64,000 nucleotides of DNA from Oscillospiraceae bacterium. GTDB lineage: Bacteria > Bacillota > Clostridia > Oscillospirales > Ruminococcaceae. The notes below the pieces were generated by a model that saw nothing but the letters and a program-made list of their open reading frames with translations, ran no database searches and had not been told where the DNA came from. Positions 1 through 9,259 of this stretch are shown here, one piece after another; position 1 is the first letter of the stretch, and each line of letters starts with the position of its first letter. The DNA is taken from assembly GCA_025757845.1 (NCBI GenBank), contig CP107211.1, positions 2,108,001 through 2,172,000 on the forward strand, in the 5' to 3' direction. A program made the translations under genes and the position numbers.

Positions 1-426
1 ATTCACCAGATACTCATGTACGGCTTTGAAACCTTCCTTGCCATAGTAATCGTCTGCATTGATCACAATGAATGGAGTATCAATCACATTTTTAGCAGCA
101 AGCACGGCCTGACCGGTTCCCCACGGCTTCGTGCGACCTTCCGGCAGAGTTCCCGGGATATCGTTAATATCCTGGAAAGCATAGTCCACAGTTACATTAT
201 GAGAAGAGCAAATGGAGGCAATGCGATCACCGATGACCTCTTTGAACTCCCTCTCAATATCCTTGCGGATGATAAATACTACATGGTTGAAGCCAGCCTC
301 GATTGCATCATGAATCGAATAGTCCATGATAATATGTCCAGCATCATCCACCGGCTCTAACTGTTTGATTCCTGTTCCGAAACGGCTACCGATACCGGCG
401 GCCATGATAAGTAATGTTGTGTTCAT
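1..426 (-). CDS. Sugar nucleotidyltransferase, N-terminal part (runs off the left edge)
   Basis: The first 142 codons of a minus-strand gene that continues beyond the window. The protein begins MNTTLLIMAAGIGSRFG, the classic nucleotide-binding start of NTP-transferase (Rossmann-like GT-A) enzymes; an INADDYYG stretch near residue 130 matches the metal-binding Asp region, and PWGTGQAV matches the substrate loop. Such enzymes charge a sugar or alditol phosphate with NTP to make the nucleotide-activated donor for polysaccharide assembly. It lies 12 nt downstream of a ferredoxin-like gene at the end of the visible polysaccharide operon. The sugar cannot be named from this fragment. Confidence 0.85.
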   Translation of the reverse strand, partial: MNTTLLIMAAGIGSRFGTGIKQLEPVDDAGHIIMDYSIHDAIEAGFNHVVFIIRKDIEREFKEVIGDRIASICSSHNVTVDYAFQDINDIPGTLPEGRTKPWGTGQAVLAAKNVIDTPFIVINADDYYGKEGFKAVHEYLVN

Positions 427-438
427 ATTCTTTCTCCT

Positions 439-642
439 TTACTGTACTCGTGCTGCTTTTATAGGACATACTTTAATACATTGGTAGCACCGCACGCATT
501 TACTTTCATCAATTTGTGGATACTCAAAGCCCTCTTCGTCCTCTACCATAGAAATGGCTTCTTTCGGACAAATGGCATAACAGGCCGTACACCCACAGCA
601 ATCTTCTTTTCTTTTATATAATACTGGTATTTTTCTTTCCAC
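439..642 (-). CDS. Small 2[4Fe-4S] ferredoxin-like protein
   Basis: A 67-residue protein with two cysteine clusters: CCGCTACYAICP near residues 15-26 and CVRCYQCIKVCP near 49-60. This is the bacterial 2[4Fe-4S] ferredoxin pattern. Equivalent domains are fused to the N-terminus of the related F420-dehydrogenase-beta-like proteins further along this locus, but here the domain is a separate protein overlapping the 3' end of its partner gene by 29 nt, so the pair is probably co-translated. The apparent start codon is GTG with only a weak AAAGG site, so the start is uncertain. Likely role: electron delivery to the adjacent flavoprotein-like subunit. Confidence 0.8.
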   Translation of the reverse strand: MERKIPVLYKRKEDCCGCTACYAICPKEAISMVEDEEGFEYPQIDESKCVRCYQCIKVCPIKAARVQ

Positions 643-1606
643 CTTTACTCACCAACTTTTTGATTTTTCTCTTTATTTTTCTCAATAGTGATTTTGCATC
701 ATTCTTTAATCCAATGCCCCCATATTTCTTGGCAACATACTCAAACGACCGATTTTGGAAATCGTGCCAAAACTGTTCTCTATTGTGGGGCTTTGAAAAT
801 GGGGCTTTAAGAGGCGGCTGTAAACTGTCTTCCAACTTTGTCTGCTTCCAGATCAACCTCTCTTTTACTTTTTCAAAAGCCCTTTCACCAGCTTCATTGT
901 TTATCAGCACCAATGAAACGCCCTTGTTATCATCAAACTCAGGAGCTGCTTTTTCGATACCCCAGTAGTCTGCAATTGTAATATCACCCGGATGCATCAC
1001 AGACTTATAAGGGCATTCGTAGCAACTGGGCCGCAACACCGTATGCCCATAAAAAAGTTCTTTGAACACCCGGCTGCTCGTAGACCTGCCATTTTCAAAA
1101 CAAAGTGTTTCCACATGGTCATGCCAACCAAAATCCTTCTTATTTCGGAAATCCACCATTGCAACTTCAGAGTGATTTTTCTGCTCTTGCCAACGCAGAT
1201 ATGCGTTCCATACTTTTTTACTTGGCACACCGTGACAGACAATGTCCACACAGAATAGGTTATCATACTCTTTTCCAAGGTATTTTTTCAGTCCAGATAC
1301 CTGACAGGAAGTTCCAGAAAAAAGTACATCTCTCCTCACATCAAGATCTTCTTTCACATTTCTGAATGTATCACCCAACTTGCTCTGGATGTATTTTGAG
1401 CCTCGCATTCGATTACGCTCTTCTGCATTATCAGCGCGAATATGTACGGCATCAAATTCATCCGTCAAAACACACCCATAGACCACACCACCGTTGGATA
1501 AAACCTGATCCGAAAGAGCTGTAAAAATACCACCCGATCTGGAAGCTGCTCTTGTTGCTTCATCCTTATGTCTTACTGCATATACTTTAGGCTGCTTCCA
1601 ATTCAT
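614..1606 (-). CDS. Coenzyme F420 hydrogenase/dehydrogenase beta-subunit-like protein (polysaccharide locus)
   Basis: A 330-residue member of the FrhB/FdhB-like family. Landmarks shared with three other proteins in this locus are RMRGSKYIQSKLGD (~88-101), VLFSGTSCQVSGLKKYLG (~113-130), DIVCHGVPS and RPSCYECPYK. These proteins are common in capsule and exopolysaccharide loci of gut Firmicutes, where their substrate is not established; a redox step on a sugar or pyruvyl group is a guess. This copy lacks the N-terminal ferredoxin domain, which is encoded separately just downstream. The C-terminus is very basic. ATG start. Confidence 0.8.
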   Translation of the reverse strand: MNWKQPKVYAVRHKDEATRAASRSGGIFTALSDQVLSNGGVVYGCVLTDEFDAVHIRADNAEERNRMRGSKYIQSKLGDTFRNVKEDLDVRRDVLFSGTSCQVSGLKKYLGKEYDNLFCVDIVCHGVPSKKVWNAYLRWQEQKNHSEVAMVDFRNKKDFGWHDHVETLCFENGRSTSSRVFKELFYGHTVLRPSCYECPYKSVMHPGDITIADYWGIEKAAPEFDDNKGVSLVLINNEAGERAFEKVKERLIWKQTKLEDSLQPPLKAPFSKPHNREQFWHDFQNRSFEYVAKKYGGIGLKNDAKSLLRKIKRKIKKLVSKGGKKNTSII

Positions 1607-1649
1607 TATGCCGCCCTCCTTTCGGAGTAATCAGCATAATCGAGGTTAT

Positions 1650-2612
1650 TTAGTTCGTACCCCCCCTCAAAATTTTGATGAGTTTATTCTTTACTTTTGT
1701 CTTCATTGGAACTGTTCCATATTTCTTCATCACGAAATCAATTCCTTTCTTTTGATAATCGTTCCAGAACGCATCTCTTTGTTCAGACTTTTGAGTCGGC
1801 GCTTCAAGATTCGCCTGCCAACACTGTGTTGTATTGCTTAATCTATAATCCAAATTATCTCGAATCTTTTCAAACAATTCTTCACCCCGGTCAGTATGAA
1901 TCAAGAACAGAGAATTACCATTAGGGTCATAAAAATCTGGAATAGTCTCTTCAATATGCCAGAAATCCCCAATGGTCATATCTGTTTTTCGTTCTGTGGT
2001 CGCATAAGGGCATTCATAGCAAGACGGCCGTAACGCACACCGATTATAAAACACCTTAACATAATCTTTAAGCGGTCTCTCTGACCCGTTGACTTTCACG
2101 TAAGCTGTAGGCGATTTCCAACCATTGCGCTTGTCTTTGAAGGTAAGATAAGTTATCCTTCCATCCTTCTTTTGTATTGATTCTGCATATTCTCTCCACA
2201 GTTTCGGACTTGGAGAGCCGTGGCAGATAATGTCTACGATATACACCCTATCACGAATTCCTTTTATTTCACTGAACTTCCGAAATCCATCTGATTGACA
2301 TCCCATGCCAACAAAGAGCAATTCTTTCTTTGGATTATCCATTAACCAATGATACGCTTCCTGGTAAATATCACCGGGCTTGCTCTGCATATATTTTGAG
2401 CCTTTTGCTCTTTCACGCTGCTTCTCATCCAGAATCATCTGGAATTCCACAGTATGATTCTCATAATTATAGACTGCAGCCACCACAGCATCTCCGCTTT
2501 TCAGAAAAGCATCCGAAAGTGCAGTAAATGCGCCACCAGAAGAACTGCTCATCAAGGCAGATTTGTCTTTTAACCTTCCTGCATATACTATTGTATCTAT
2601 CAAATCCACCAT
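1650..2612 (-). CDS. Coenzyme F420 hydrogenase/dehydrogenase beta-subunit-like protein, second copy
   Basis: A 320-residue paralogue of the neighbouring gene, with the same landmarks: RAKGSKYMQSKPGD, LLFVGMGCQSDGFRKF, DIICHGSPSPKLW and RPSCYECPYATTERKTD. The GTPCQ/GTSCQ motif of the paralogues is altered to GMGCQ here, which may change the active site. There is no ferredoxin domain. About 40 nt separate it from the next gene downstream, consistent with one transcript. Cytoplasmic; specific reaction unknown. Confidence 0.78.
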   Translation of the reverse strand: MVDLIDTIVYAGRLKDKSALMSSSSGGAFTALSDAFLKSGDAVVAAVYNYENHTVEFQMILDEKQRERAKGSKYMQSKPGDIYQEAYHWLMDNPKKELLFVGMGCQSDGFRKFSEIKGIRDRVYIVDIICHGSPSPKLWREYAESIQKKDGRITYLTFKDKRNGWKSPTAYVKVNGSERPLKDYVKVFYNRCALRPSCYECPYATTERKTDMTIGDFWHIEETIPDFYDPNGNSLFLIHTDRGEELFEKIRDNLDYRLSNTTQCWQANLEAPTQKSEQRDAFWNDYQKKGIDFVMKKYGTVPMKTKVKNKLIKILRGGTN

Positions 2613-2830
2613 AGGCTGTTCCTCCTGCGTATTATTTGTTTTTAATTACAGTTTTGACCTTGTGTAAACCAACAAGAAATATAATCGTTGCACAAAAAGC
2701 ACATTTGTCGCAATATATCTATAAATCGATTAACCTCCGAGCTTATCTACTACTCTCTAAAAAGCAGTAATAAGAATCGAATGAAAAATATAAAATCATG
2801 TGGAATACTCTCTTTAATCACAGCCAAAAC

Positions 2831-4237
2831 CTATTTCCCAAAGCGACTTTTTACTAATTTCATGCCAGATTTCAACATATCAACATTCGTCAGCACTGCA
2901 TAGATTGCTGTGATACAAAGTGCGATGAGCTGAATCATCTTATTTTCACAATAGTATGTTCCTATCAGCATAGTACCAATTAGAATGCTTCCAATAATAA
3001 TTGGCTTCCGAATTCGCATATGCACAGTCTTATTAACATCAATATAGCGAATGATAAACATTGAAAAGAATGCAACCAGTGTAGATATTGACGCTGCAAA
3101 AATCTTAATTTTATTTATTAAAATCAAATTCACTGTAATATTGATTATAGCTGCAGAAATAGAAGTATAAGCAATCTTTTTTGCATTTTTCTGAGCTACA
3201 TATATGCAACTATATAATCCGACGAGCACTCTAAAAAGCATTGCATACATCAAAATCAAGATTTGATCATATCCAGCGACATACTTCTCATTAATCAAAA
3301 TCGGGAATACAAATGGCATACACGCAACAATGCCAAAGCATGCAGCTGCAAACAGTTTAAAAAGAGATGTCATTGTTTCCGTTAGAAATTCATCGCGATC
3401 CTCATCATCAAAATGTAATGATACTGTCTCCGTCCAGGACAAATTCAAGATATTATAAAAATTGATAAACACATTAGGAAACTTATTTGCTATAGAATAA
3501 ATACCATTGGCAGCGGTTCCTAAAAAATGTGCAATTATAGTTCTATCCGACGCATTTACAACCCACCAAGCCAGATTATTGGGAATTAAAGGAATAGAAT
3601 AAGCACCAACCCGTTTGAATACCGTCGGCCGAATACTCTTAACAGAAAAATACTCCCACGCTCTGGATGTAAACACCAAATACAACAACGTCAAAAACTG
3701 AGCTATCAGAGTGGACAAGAACAATCCTTGCAGCCCCATTTTCAAAATAGCCAGCGCAATGACATTTAAAACTGTTGTTGCCGAAGCGGATATAAACGAT
3801 GCAATTGTATATTTAACACTATCTCCCAATCCTCTAACAAATTGAAGAAACAATGCCGTGTAGACATGCAACACCACATACAGCAACAAGAAATATGCAT
3901 TTTGAATTTTCAAAAAAGGTTCTACACAAACAAAAAGAATAATGTAAATAATACTTTGTATTGTACTAGATAGTAACAGCGTAGAAAAGAGTTTTCCTTG
4001 TTCTTCTTTGTTTCCACGATAATCAAGCATAAATCGGAACAGTCCCTGATCCAACTGCCAGTTTACGAGTGGAAGTAATAATGTTGAATATGTGACCAAT
4101 AAATCAAACGTGCCATACTCTTCCGTTGACAAAATTGCCGTATATAAAGGAAGAAGGAAAAAACTAATACATTGTGTGCATAGTTTTCCCACTGTAAGTA
4201 TAGCCGTATTTTTTGCTAATTCTGTTTTACGACTCAT
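2831..4237 (-). CDS. wzx: Wzx-type polysaccharide flippase
   Basis: A 468-residue integral membrane protein starting MSRKTELAKNTAILTVGKLCTQ, typical of the MATE/MOP flippase family (polysaccharide biosynthesis protein, RfbX/Wzx). Around 12-14 hydrophobic segments are spread over the whole length. The family moves the undecaprenyl-diphosphate-linked repeat unit across the membrane so that Wzy can polymerise it. A Wzy-like polymerase is two genes upstream, which supports the assignment. Base composition is clearly AT-rich compared with the 14-20 kb end of the locus. Confidence 0.85.
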   Translation of the reverse strand: MSRKTELAKNTAILTVGKLCTQCISFFLLPLYTAILSTEEYGTFDLLVTYSTLLLPLVNWQLDQGLFRFMLDYRGNKEEQGKLFSTLLLSSTIQSIIYIILFVCVEPFLKIQNAYFLLLYVVLHVYTALFLQFVRGLGDSVKYTIASFISASATTVLNVIALAILKMGLQGLFLSTLIAQFLTLLYLVFTSRAWEYFSVKSIRPTVFKRVGAYSIPLIPNNLAWWVVNASDRTIIAHFLGTAANGIYSIANKFPNVFINFYNILNLSWTETVSLHFDDEDRDEFLTETMTSLFKLFAAACFGIVACMPFVFPILINEKYVAGYDQILILMYAMLFRVLVGLYSCIYVAQKNAKKIAYTSISAAIINITVNLILINKIKIFAASISTLVAFFSMFIIRYIDVNKTVHMRIRKPIIIGSILIGTMLIGTYYCENKMIQLIALCITAIYAVLTNVDMLKSGMKLVKSRFGK

Positions 4238-4589
4238 TAATATTATCCCTCATATAATTAAGTATTTTTTGACTGTGTAGAATTTTTCAGTTCTCAATAT
4301 CTCAGTGAATGAGCCAAAGCTATAGGCACTTCACTGCGTCAGATACTAAAATGGCAACAGAAGGCTACTCGAAATTAACCTTCATTGATGTTCGTTTAAC
4401 CATTCCTAGCGTATCTCCATTTCTCTATGGAAAAATATCTTCCATATCCATCAAGAATATCATTGTCTCCAGAAATCCTAACTGCCTTTACCTATAACTA
4501 TAGTGGCTATCAAGCGGGTGTCCTCCCCCATGGATACTATTCCTATCGACTCATTCCTTGAATTGTTGATTACTGACTCACTTTCCGTT
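4238..4589. other. Non-coding gap inside the polysaccharide locus
   Basis: About 350 nt between the pyruvyl-transferase-family gene and wzx. I see no credible reading frame on either strand, no strong hairpin followed by a U-run and no clear promoter. It may be a remnant of a gene lost during locus shuffling. Confidence 0.4.
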
Positions 4590-5630
4590 TCAGACTTCAC
4601 ATGATTTAAGAGCGTCTATATATCTCTTTTGTGATTCCTGCCTTTTTCTTTCGATTATAGTCTCGAATAATTCATAACTATGTTGTTTGGTAATCAGGCT
4701 CTCAAATTCATCATATGTAGCTGTCAATGACAACATTGTCTCTTCTTTATGTGTCCACTCAAGTAAATCTTTCAATTTTTTTGAACAACTATAGATAGCG
4801 CACTTCTTATGATTCAACAATGTGAAAATCGTCCCATGGAATGTCGTTGTATAAACACACTCAGAAAAACGAATATATGAACTAAACTCCATCGGGTGAC
4901 AGTTAATATTCAAATCACACCAGGACTGATACAAACATATCGATACAAGTTTTAAATTATTCTTTCTTGCATATCTTTTTATATATGCCTGATGTTCTTT
5001 AGGAACGCTATATGAATAAACAATCATATATTTATCTTTAATCTTACGTTCGTGCGGAAAATCAAATTCATTAATAGGCAGTAACATCGTAGGATCACAA
5101 ACAATTTCTACTTGCTTTGCAACAAGTTTTCCAACAATATTCCTAGTATTTTCATCTCTTACACCCGCATACGTCATTTTTTCCAAGCACTCTCTAACCC
5201 ATGGAAAATCATTATAATCCTTGAGTGCTGCCTGTCCTGCACTAGGTGCATATGCTATACAGCTTTTTTGCTCCACACCACCATAAAAAATCGGATTTTG
5301 AAATTGTGAAACCTTTATGTTCCAAATTTCATCACTACCTACTACTATACAATCTAAATCATCAGTATTTTTCTGAATATCAAATTCCTTTAATGCCTGA
5401 GTCATGCGCTTATAACGTGCACATAAAAAGGGATATCGTTGAATACACCTAATCAATTCCTTTATGGTCTTGGGTTTAGAAAAAAATTCCTTTTTTCGCT
5501 GCTTTTCATTTCTCCACTGTATAAAACACACATTATGGTTATTCTTTTCTAAAAAACATTTATTAGCATATGCTTGCAAATAAGCACCGCAGTTCGCCGA
5601 ATCATACGGAGTTACTATTCCTATTTTCAT
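4590..5630 (-). CDS. Polysaccharide pyruvyl transferase family protein
   Basis: A 346-residue protein beginning MKIGIVTPYDSANCGAYLQAYA, the glycine-rich start of the CsaB/WcaK-like pyruvyl transferase family. Other landmarks are VVGSDEIWN (~115-123), a YAPSAG segment and YTTTFHGTIFTLLNHK (~256-271), equivalent to the T(D/T)xFHG motif of the family. Members transfer pyruvate from PEP as a ketal onto a sugar, giving the polysaccharide negative charge. Starts 3 nt after the polymerase gene ends, so translation is coupled. A second family member lies at 11.7-12.8 kb. Confidence 0.8.
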   Translation of the reverse strand: MKIGIVTPYDSANCGAYLQAYANKCFLEKNNHNVCFIQWRNEKQRKKEFFSKPKTIKELIRCIQRYPFLCARYKRMTQALKEFDIQKNTDDLDCIVVGSDEIWNIKVSQFQNPIFYGGVEQKSCIAYAPSAGQAALKDYNDFPWVRECLEKMTYAGVRDENTRNIVGKLVAKQVEIVCDPTMLLPINEFDFPHERKIKDKYMIVYSYSVPKEHQAYIKRYARKNNLKLVSICLYQSWCDLNINCHPMEFSSYIRFSECVYTTTFHGTIFTLLNHKKCAIYSCSKKLKDLLEWTHKEETMLSLTATYDEFESLITKQHSYELFETIIERKRQESQKRYIDALKSCEV

Positions 5631-5633
5631 AAT

Positions 5634-6890
5634 TTACTCTAATTCACTCCCATCATCATTATTAGCATAATTAACACTTATTGCGCATGCAATAAAATAC
5701 GGCACAAACATTTCACGATCATACAAAGGATTTCCTGTGAAGCCATATAATAAAAAAAATATTTGCATTGCCAACGAAAAATTCATCAAGCAATAATCTT
5801 TATTCATATAATCTTGTGGATTTACACGCATTTTTGAATACGTCGACCATGTCCTTACTAGATGAAACAGAAACCATCCACAATAGATTATAAATCCTAT
5901 TATACCGGTTTCAACAAGTAACTGAATATATATGTTATGAATATTCCAGAACCAGCCACCTTGGTTAACATACTGTCCCCAACCTATACCAACAAGACTA
6001 TGCTTGCCGAACATAGAAAACGCCTTTAACCATACATCAACTCTACCTACTGACATATCCCCAGTCTCTGCAGTATCAATAAAACGAAAAACAACAGTTG
6101 CAAGTGCCGGCACGCAATAACTTGCTACAGCAAATACAGTTAATGCTCCCAATAAAACGCCTATGCATTTTACGAGTCGACTTTTTTTAGCATTTGAATT
6201 ATATGCAAAATAGCAGAGGTACAACGCAGTAAGTCCAAAAACAGTATGTGCTCTTTTTCCTGATAAAAGCAATGCAGCAACCGATATCAAAAACAATAAA
6301 TAGTCAGAACGTCTTTTTTCAGTCAATGCATAGCTTCCAAATATCATCGTCCCAACAGCAAGAAGCATTCCATTTGTTGAATAGTGCTTTGTTAACCCTG
6401 GGATTCCCGCATTATGATACTGATTAAGAATTGTACTCGCAGCATCCGGGAACAAATTACATACAAAATTTATCGCTGAACTATCTAAAAACATATAAAT
6501 GGTAAATGCAATATAAATAAAGTAAAGATATCGCCAAGAGCTTACCATTTTTATCATCCAACACCGATCATTGAAACCTCCCGATGCTGAAAATAATATA
6601 CAGCAGACAAAAAGCAATAAAACCTGGATATACGTTAGACTATAGAATTTAATATTGGGATTATTTCGTACATAAAAGAATATCATTAATGGTATCCACA
6701 ATAATCCAATATTTTTTTTTATACCTTTAGTGCCAAATATAAAAACAACTTGTCCCGCCAAAATAACTGCAGCACTGAACGGAACTACGCTTGGCAAAAG
6801 CGAACCAAGAGACGCTAGCGTAGCAAAAGTCAAAATTGGTATACATTGGAGTAAAAGTCGTAGTTCATGTTTCTTAACTTTTAATTGCAT
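5634..6890 (-). CDS. wzy: Wzy-type O-antigen/polysaccharide polymerase
   Basis: A 418-residue membrane protein with about ten hydrophobic segments and a larger polar loop around residues 265-310 containing VGRVDVWLKAF and GIGWGQYVNQGG, typical of the O-antigen ligase/polymerase (Wzy_C) fold. Predicted to join lipid-linked repeat units into polymer on the outer face of the membrane. Wzy proteins diverge strongly, so the call rests on topology and the neighbouring flippase, glycosyltransferases and pyruvyl transferase. AT-rich. Confidence 0.75.
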   Translation of the reverse strand: MQLKVKKHELRLLLQCIPILTFATLASLGSLLPSVVPFSAAVILAGQVVFIFGTKGIKKNIGLLWIPLMIFFYVRNNPNIKFYSLTYIQVLLLFVCCILFSASGGFNDRCWMIKMVSSWRYLYFIYIAFTIYMFLDSSAINFVCNLFPDAASTILNQYHNAGIPGLTKHYSTNGMLLAVGTMIFGSYALTEKRRSDYLLFLISVAALLLSGKRAHTVFGLTALYLCYFAYNSNAKKSRLVKCIGVLLGALTVFAVASYCVPALATVVFRFIDTAETGDMSVGRVDVWLKAFSMFGKHSLVGIGWGQYVNQGGWFWNIHNIYIQLLVETGIIGFIIYCGWFLFHLVRTWSTYSKMRVNPQDYMNKDYCLMNFSLAMQIFFLLYGFTGNPLYDREMFVPYFIACAISVNYANNDDGSELE

Positions 6891-6964
6891 CTATATCCCT
6901 CCATCTAGCAAATAGATTTTTTATACAAAATACATTCTCTCTGCAGCACGTTTTTTCAAGATAA

Positions 6965-7918
6965 TCATTTTGAAACACACCTCATAAATTTATACAAAAG
7001 AATGCAATATTTTATAGATAAAACACCAAACACTTGTTTTTTGTCCATATATGAAAGCACTGATTTAAAACTAGTAGATTTAATTTTATCAATAACTAGC
7101 TGATACTCCTTTTTGTATTGATCTCTGAAAGGATACATCCTACGTAGAACAGTGTAGTATGCAATCAATAATTGATATCTTGCAAAGACTTCCAAATTAT
7201 TACGGCCTTTAAGTTCTTCATATATTCTATCCGCAAAGTACAGTGAATCGAACCATCTTTCAGAGAAGGATTGATTAGTCACCGAATTTTCCCTGCAATA
7301 ATAATAATACAATTTTTCAGCACAATAGACTATTTTTTTACTTTTCAGCAGAGATCTAAATACAAAATATTTATCTTCATTTATCTTCTTACCTTCTTCA
7401 AAATGAACATCCTCGATCGTAGAAGCTTTAAACAACTTATTCCATGCGCCCGACTCAATTTTTTGGCCCAACAACAGCCATTCTATCGCCTGATCAACAG
7501 TAATTTCCTCATAATTGCAATGATACTTTTGCTTCTCCTCTTGCTTTTTTTCAAAAATCCTATCAACTCCACACACAGATATATCTGAATCAGTTTTCCT
7601 TGCTTGAGTATATAAAATCTCAAGCATTCTGCAATCAAGTTCATCGTCAGCATCTATAAAAATAATATAGTCACCTGTTGCATTTTGCTTTCCTACATTA
7701 CGAGCTTTTGATACGCCTTGATTATCTTGATTTATTATGATAATGCGCTTATCAATCTCTTGTAATCTATAGCATTCAGCAAGAGATTGATCATTAGATC
7801 CGTCATTTACGACAATAACTTCTATATCTTTCAATGTTTGTTGCAAAACTGAATTTAAAGTATCAACTATATAATTTCCTGCGTTATAGACAGGGATAAT
7901 AACACTAATATGTGGCAT
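6965..7918 (-). CDS. Family 2 glycosyltransferase
   Basis: A 317-residue GT-A fold enzyme. MPHISVIIPVYNAGNYI at the start and VVNDGSNDQS (~36-45) form the nucleotide-binding region; IIFIDADDELD (~90-100) carries the DxD-like metal site. The domain ends near residue 230, followed by a basic helical tail. Transfers a sugar from a nucleotide donor to the growing lipid-linked repeat unit on the cytoplasmic face. Donor and linkage cannot be predicted from sequence alone. Confidence 0.88.
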   Translation of the reverse strand: MPHISVIIPVYNAGNYIVDTLNSVLQQTLKDIEVIVVNDGSNDQSLAECYRLQEIDKRIIIINQDNQGVSKARNVGKQNATGDYIIFIDADDELDCRMLEILYTQARKTDSDISVCGVDRIFEKKQEEKQKYHCNYEEITVDQAIEWLLLGQKIESGAWNKLFKASTIEDVHFEEGKKINEDKYFVFRSLLKSKKIVYCAEKLYYYYCRENSVTNQSFSERWFDSLYFADRIYEELKGRNNLEVFARYQLLIAYYTVLRRMYPFRDQYKKEYQLVIDKIKSTSFKSVLSYMDKKQVFGVLSIKYCILLYKFMRCVSK

Positions 7919-8004
7919 TGGTGTCCTCCCATAGAATCATTCTATTCAAAAATCTTACACTCTCCATCTTCAAATATGTGTGTGAATAAATCGAAGCAAT
8001 CCAA

Positions 8005-9216
8005 TTACTTATTCTCAACAACCTCAACTTTTTTTCCTTTATTTAAATGGCGTGCAACAGTTATTAGGCCTGTTTTGAATAGAAATCTTTTAGATTTTTC
8101 AATTATTTTATCCTTTAATGTAATTGGATCAATTTTATTCAAAGCCTTATCAATTGGATAATGTTCAGCCAGCTGGTAAAATTCAGCCCGCCTAGGATGT
8201 GGTTTTGCACTATTGCAAACCATAACACCATTTTCCGTCACAAGACTATTTACATCTTCTTCTTGTATTTCAATATTTGATTTTATGGCCTCTAAAATCT
8301 TTCCACCTTTTTCAGTATGCACAAATATTGATGAATACCCTCTATTATCATCTTTTCTTCCGGTGATTTTTGAATATTCATAACAATCAAAGACAGTGAT
8401 ATCGCTTGGTCTTTCTATTCCTTTAAAAGCACATGCTGCGCAAGATGGTCTTGATGAGATTTCTCTTACAAACGCCTTCATGTATGGATCGACTCTACCA
8501 GACCCATAGTAGGTTTTTCCATTTGCAAAATCTATTTTCATCGTGCTCGTGTGATACCCATATGTTTTATGTTTAAAACGGGCTCCAACTATTTTCGAGC
8601 TGTATTTGTTTTCCATATACTTCACATAGTTATCCCACAAGCCAGGCGATGGTACACCTCGGCAAACAAAATCCACACATAAAAGGTTATCTGGTTTTTT
8701 CCTTAAAAAGCTTAGCAGCCCTGCCACTTGACAAGGTGTCCCAGAAAACAAAATAGTCGTGCCTTCTTTTAATTCTTTTTTAATATCTTGAAAAATGTTT
8801 CCAAGATCACTTTGAACAAATTTAGAGCCTCGCATCTCCTGCAACTGTTGCTTTGTAGTAGCCCTTTTACACACTACTCTCATGTTATTGTCGTATCCAG
8901 CTCCATAAACTATACCATTCTGCTCAAGGATATAATCAGCTAGAGCTGTGAATGCACCACCAGAGGTACTCTCATAGAGAATTTTGTTATCTTTAATTCT
9001 AATAATATAGCCTTCTGTTTTTTCAGATATTACCGTTTTTTTATTAAGAATCGGGCATGCTCTTTCGCATGCTCCACATTCAATACAACGTCTCATATCA
9101 ATTTTAGGATACAGAAAACCTTCTTCGTCAGGAACCATCGTAATTGCACTTTTAGGACAAGAACTTGCACAGGCAGTGCAGCCACAACAATCCAATTTGC
9201 TCTTTATTTGAATCAT
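8005..9216 (-). CDS. Ferredoxin-fused F420 dehydrogenase beta-subunit-like protein
   Basis: A 403-residue protein: an N-terminal 2[4Fe-4S] ferredoxin domain (CCGCTACASSCP and CIECGACERACP, within the first 60 residues) fused to the FrhB-like domain (STSGGAFTALADYIL, EMRGSKFVQSDLGN, LFSGTPCQVAGLLSFL, DFVCRGVPSPGLW, RPSCAACAFKG). I chose the ATG preceded by CAGGAGGATAT; an in-frame start 33 nt further upstream has no better site. This fused form shows what the separate ferredoxin and beta genes at the left edge correspond to. Confidence 0.8.
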   Translation of the reverse strand: MIQIKSKLDCCGCTACASSCPKSAITMVPDEEGFLYPKIDMRRCIECGACERACPILNKKTVISEKTEGYIIRIKDNKILYESTSGGAFTALADYILEQNGIVYGAGYDNNMRVVCKRATTKQQLQEMRGSKFVQSDLGNIFQDIKKELKEGTTILFSGTPCQVAGLLSFLRKKPDNLLCVDFVCRGVPSPGLWDNYVKYMENKYSSKIVGARFKHKTYGYHTSTMKIDFANGKTYYGSGRVDPYMKAFVREISSRPSCAACAFKGIERPSDITVFDCYEYSKITGRKDDNRGYSSIFVHTEKGGKILEAIKSNIEIQEEDVNSLVTENGVMVCNSAKPHPRRAEFYQLAEHYPIDKALNKIDPITLKDKIIEKSKRFLFKTGLITVARHLNKGKKVEVVENK

Positions 9217-9259
9217 ATATCCTCCTGAATCCAAATCATTCAGAAGCAATAACAGATTC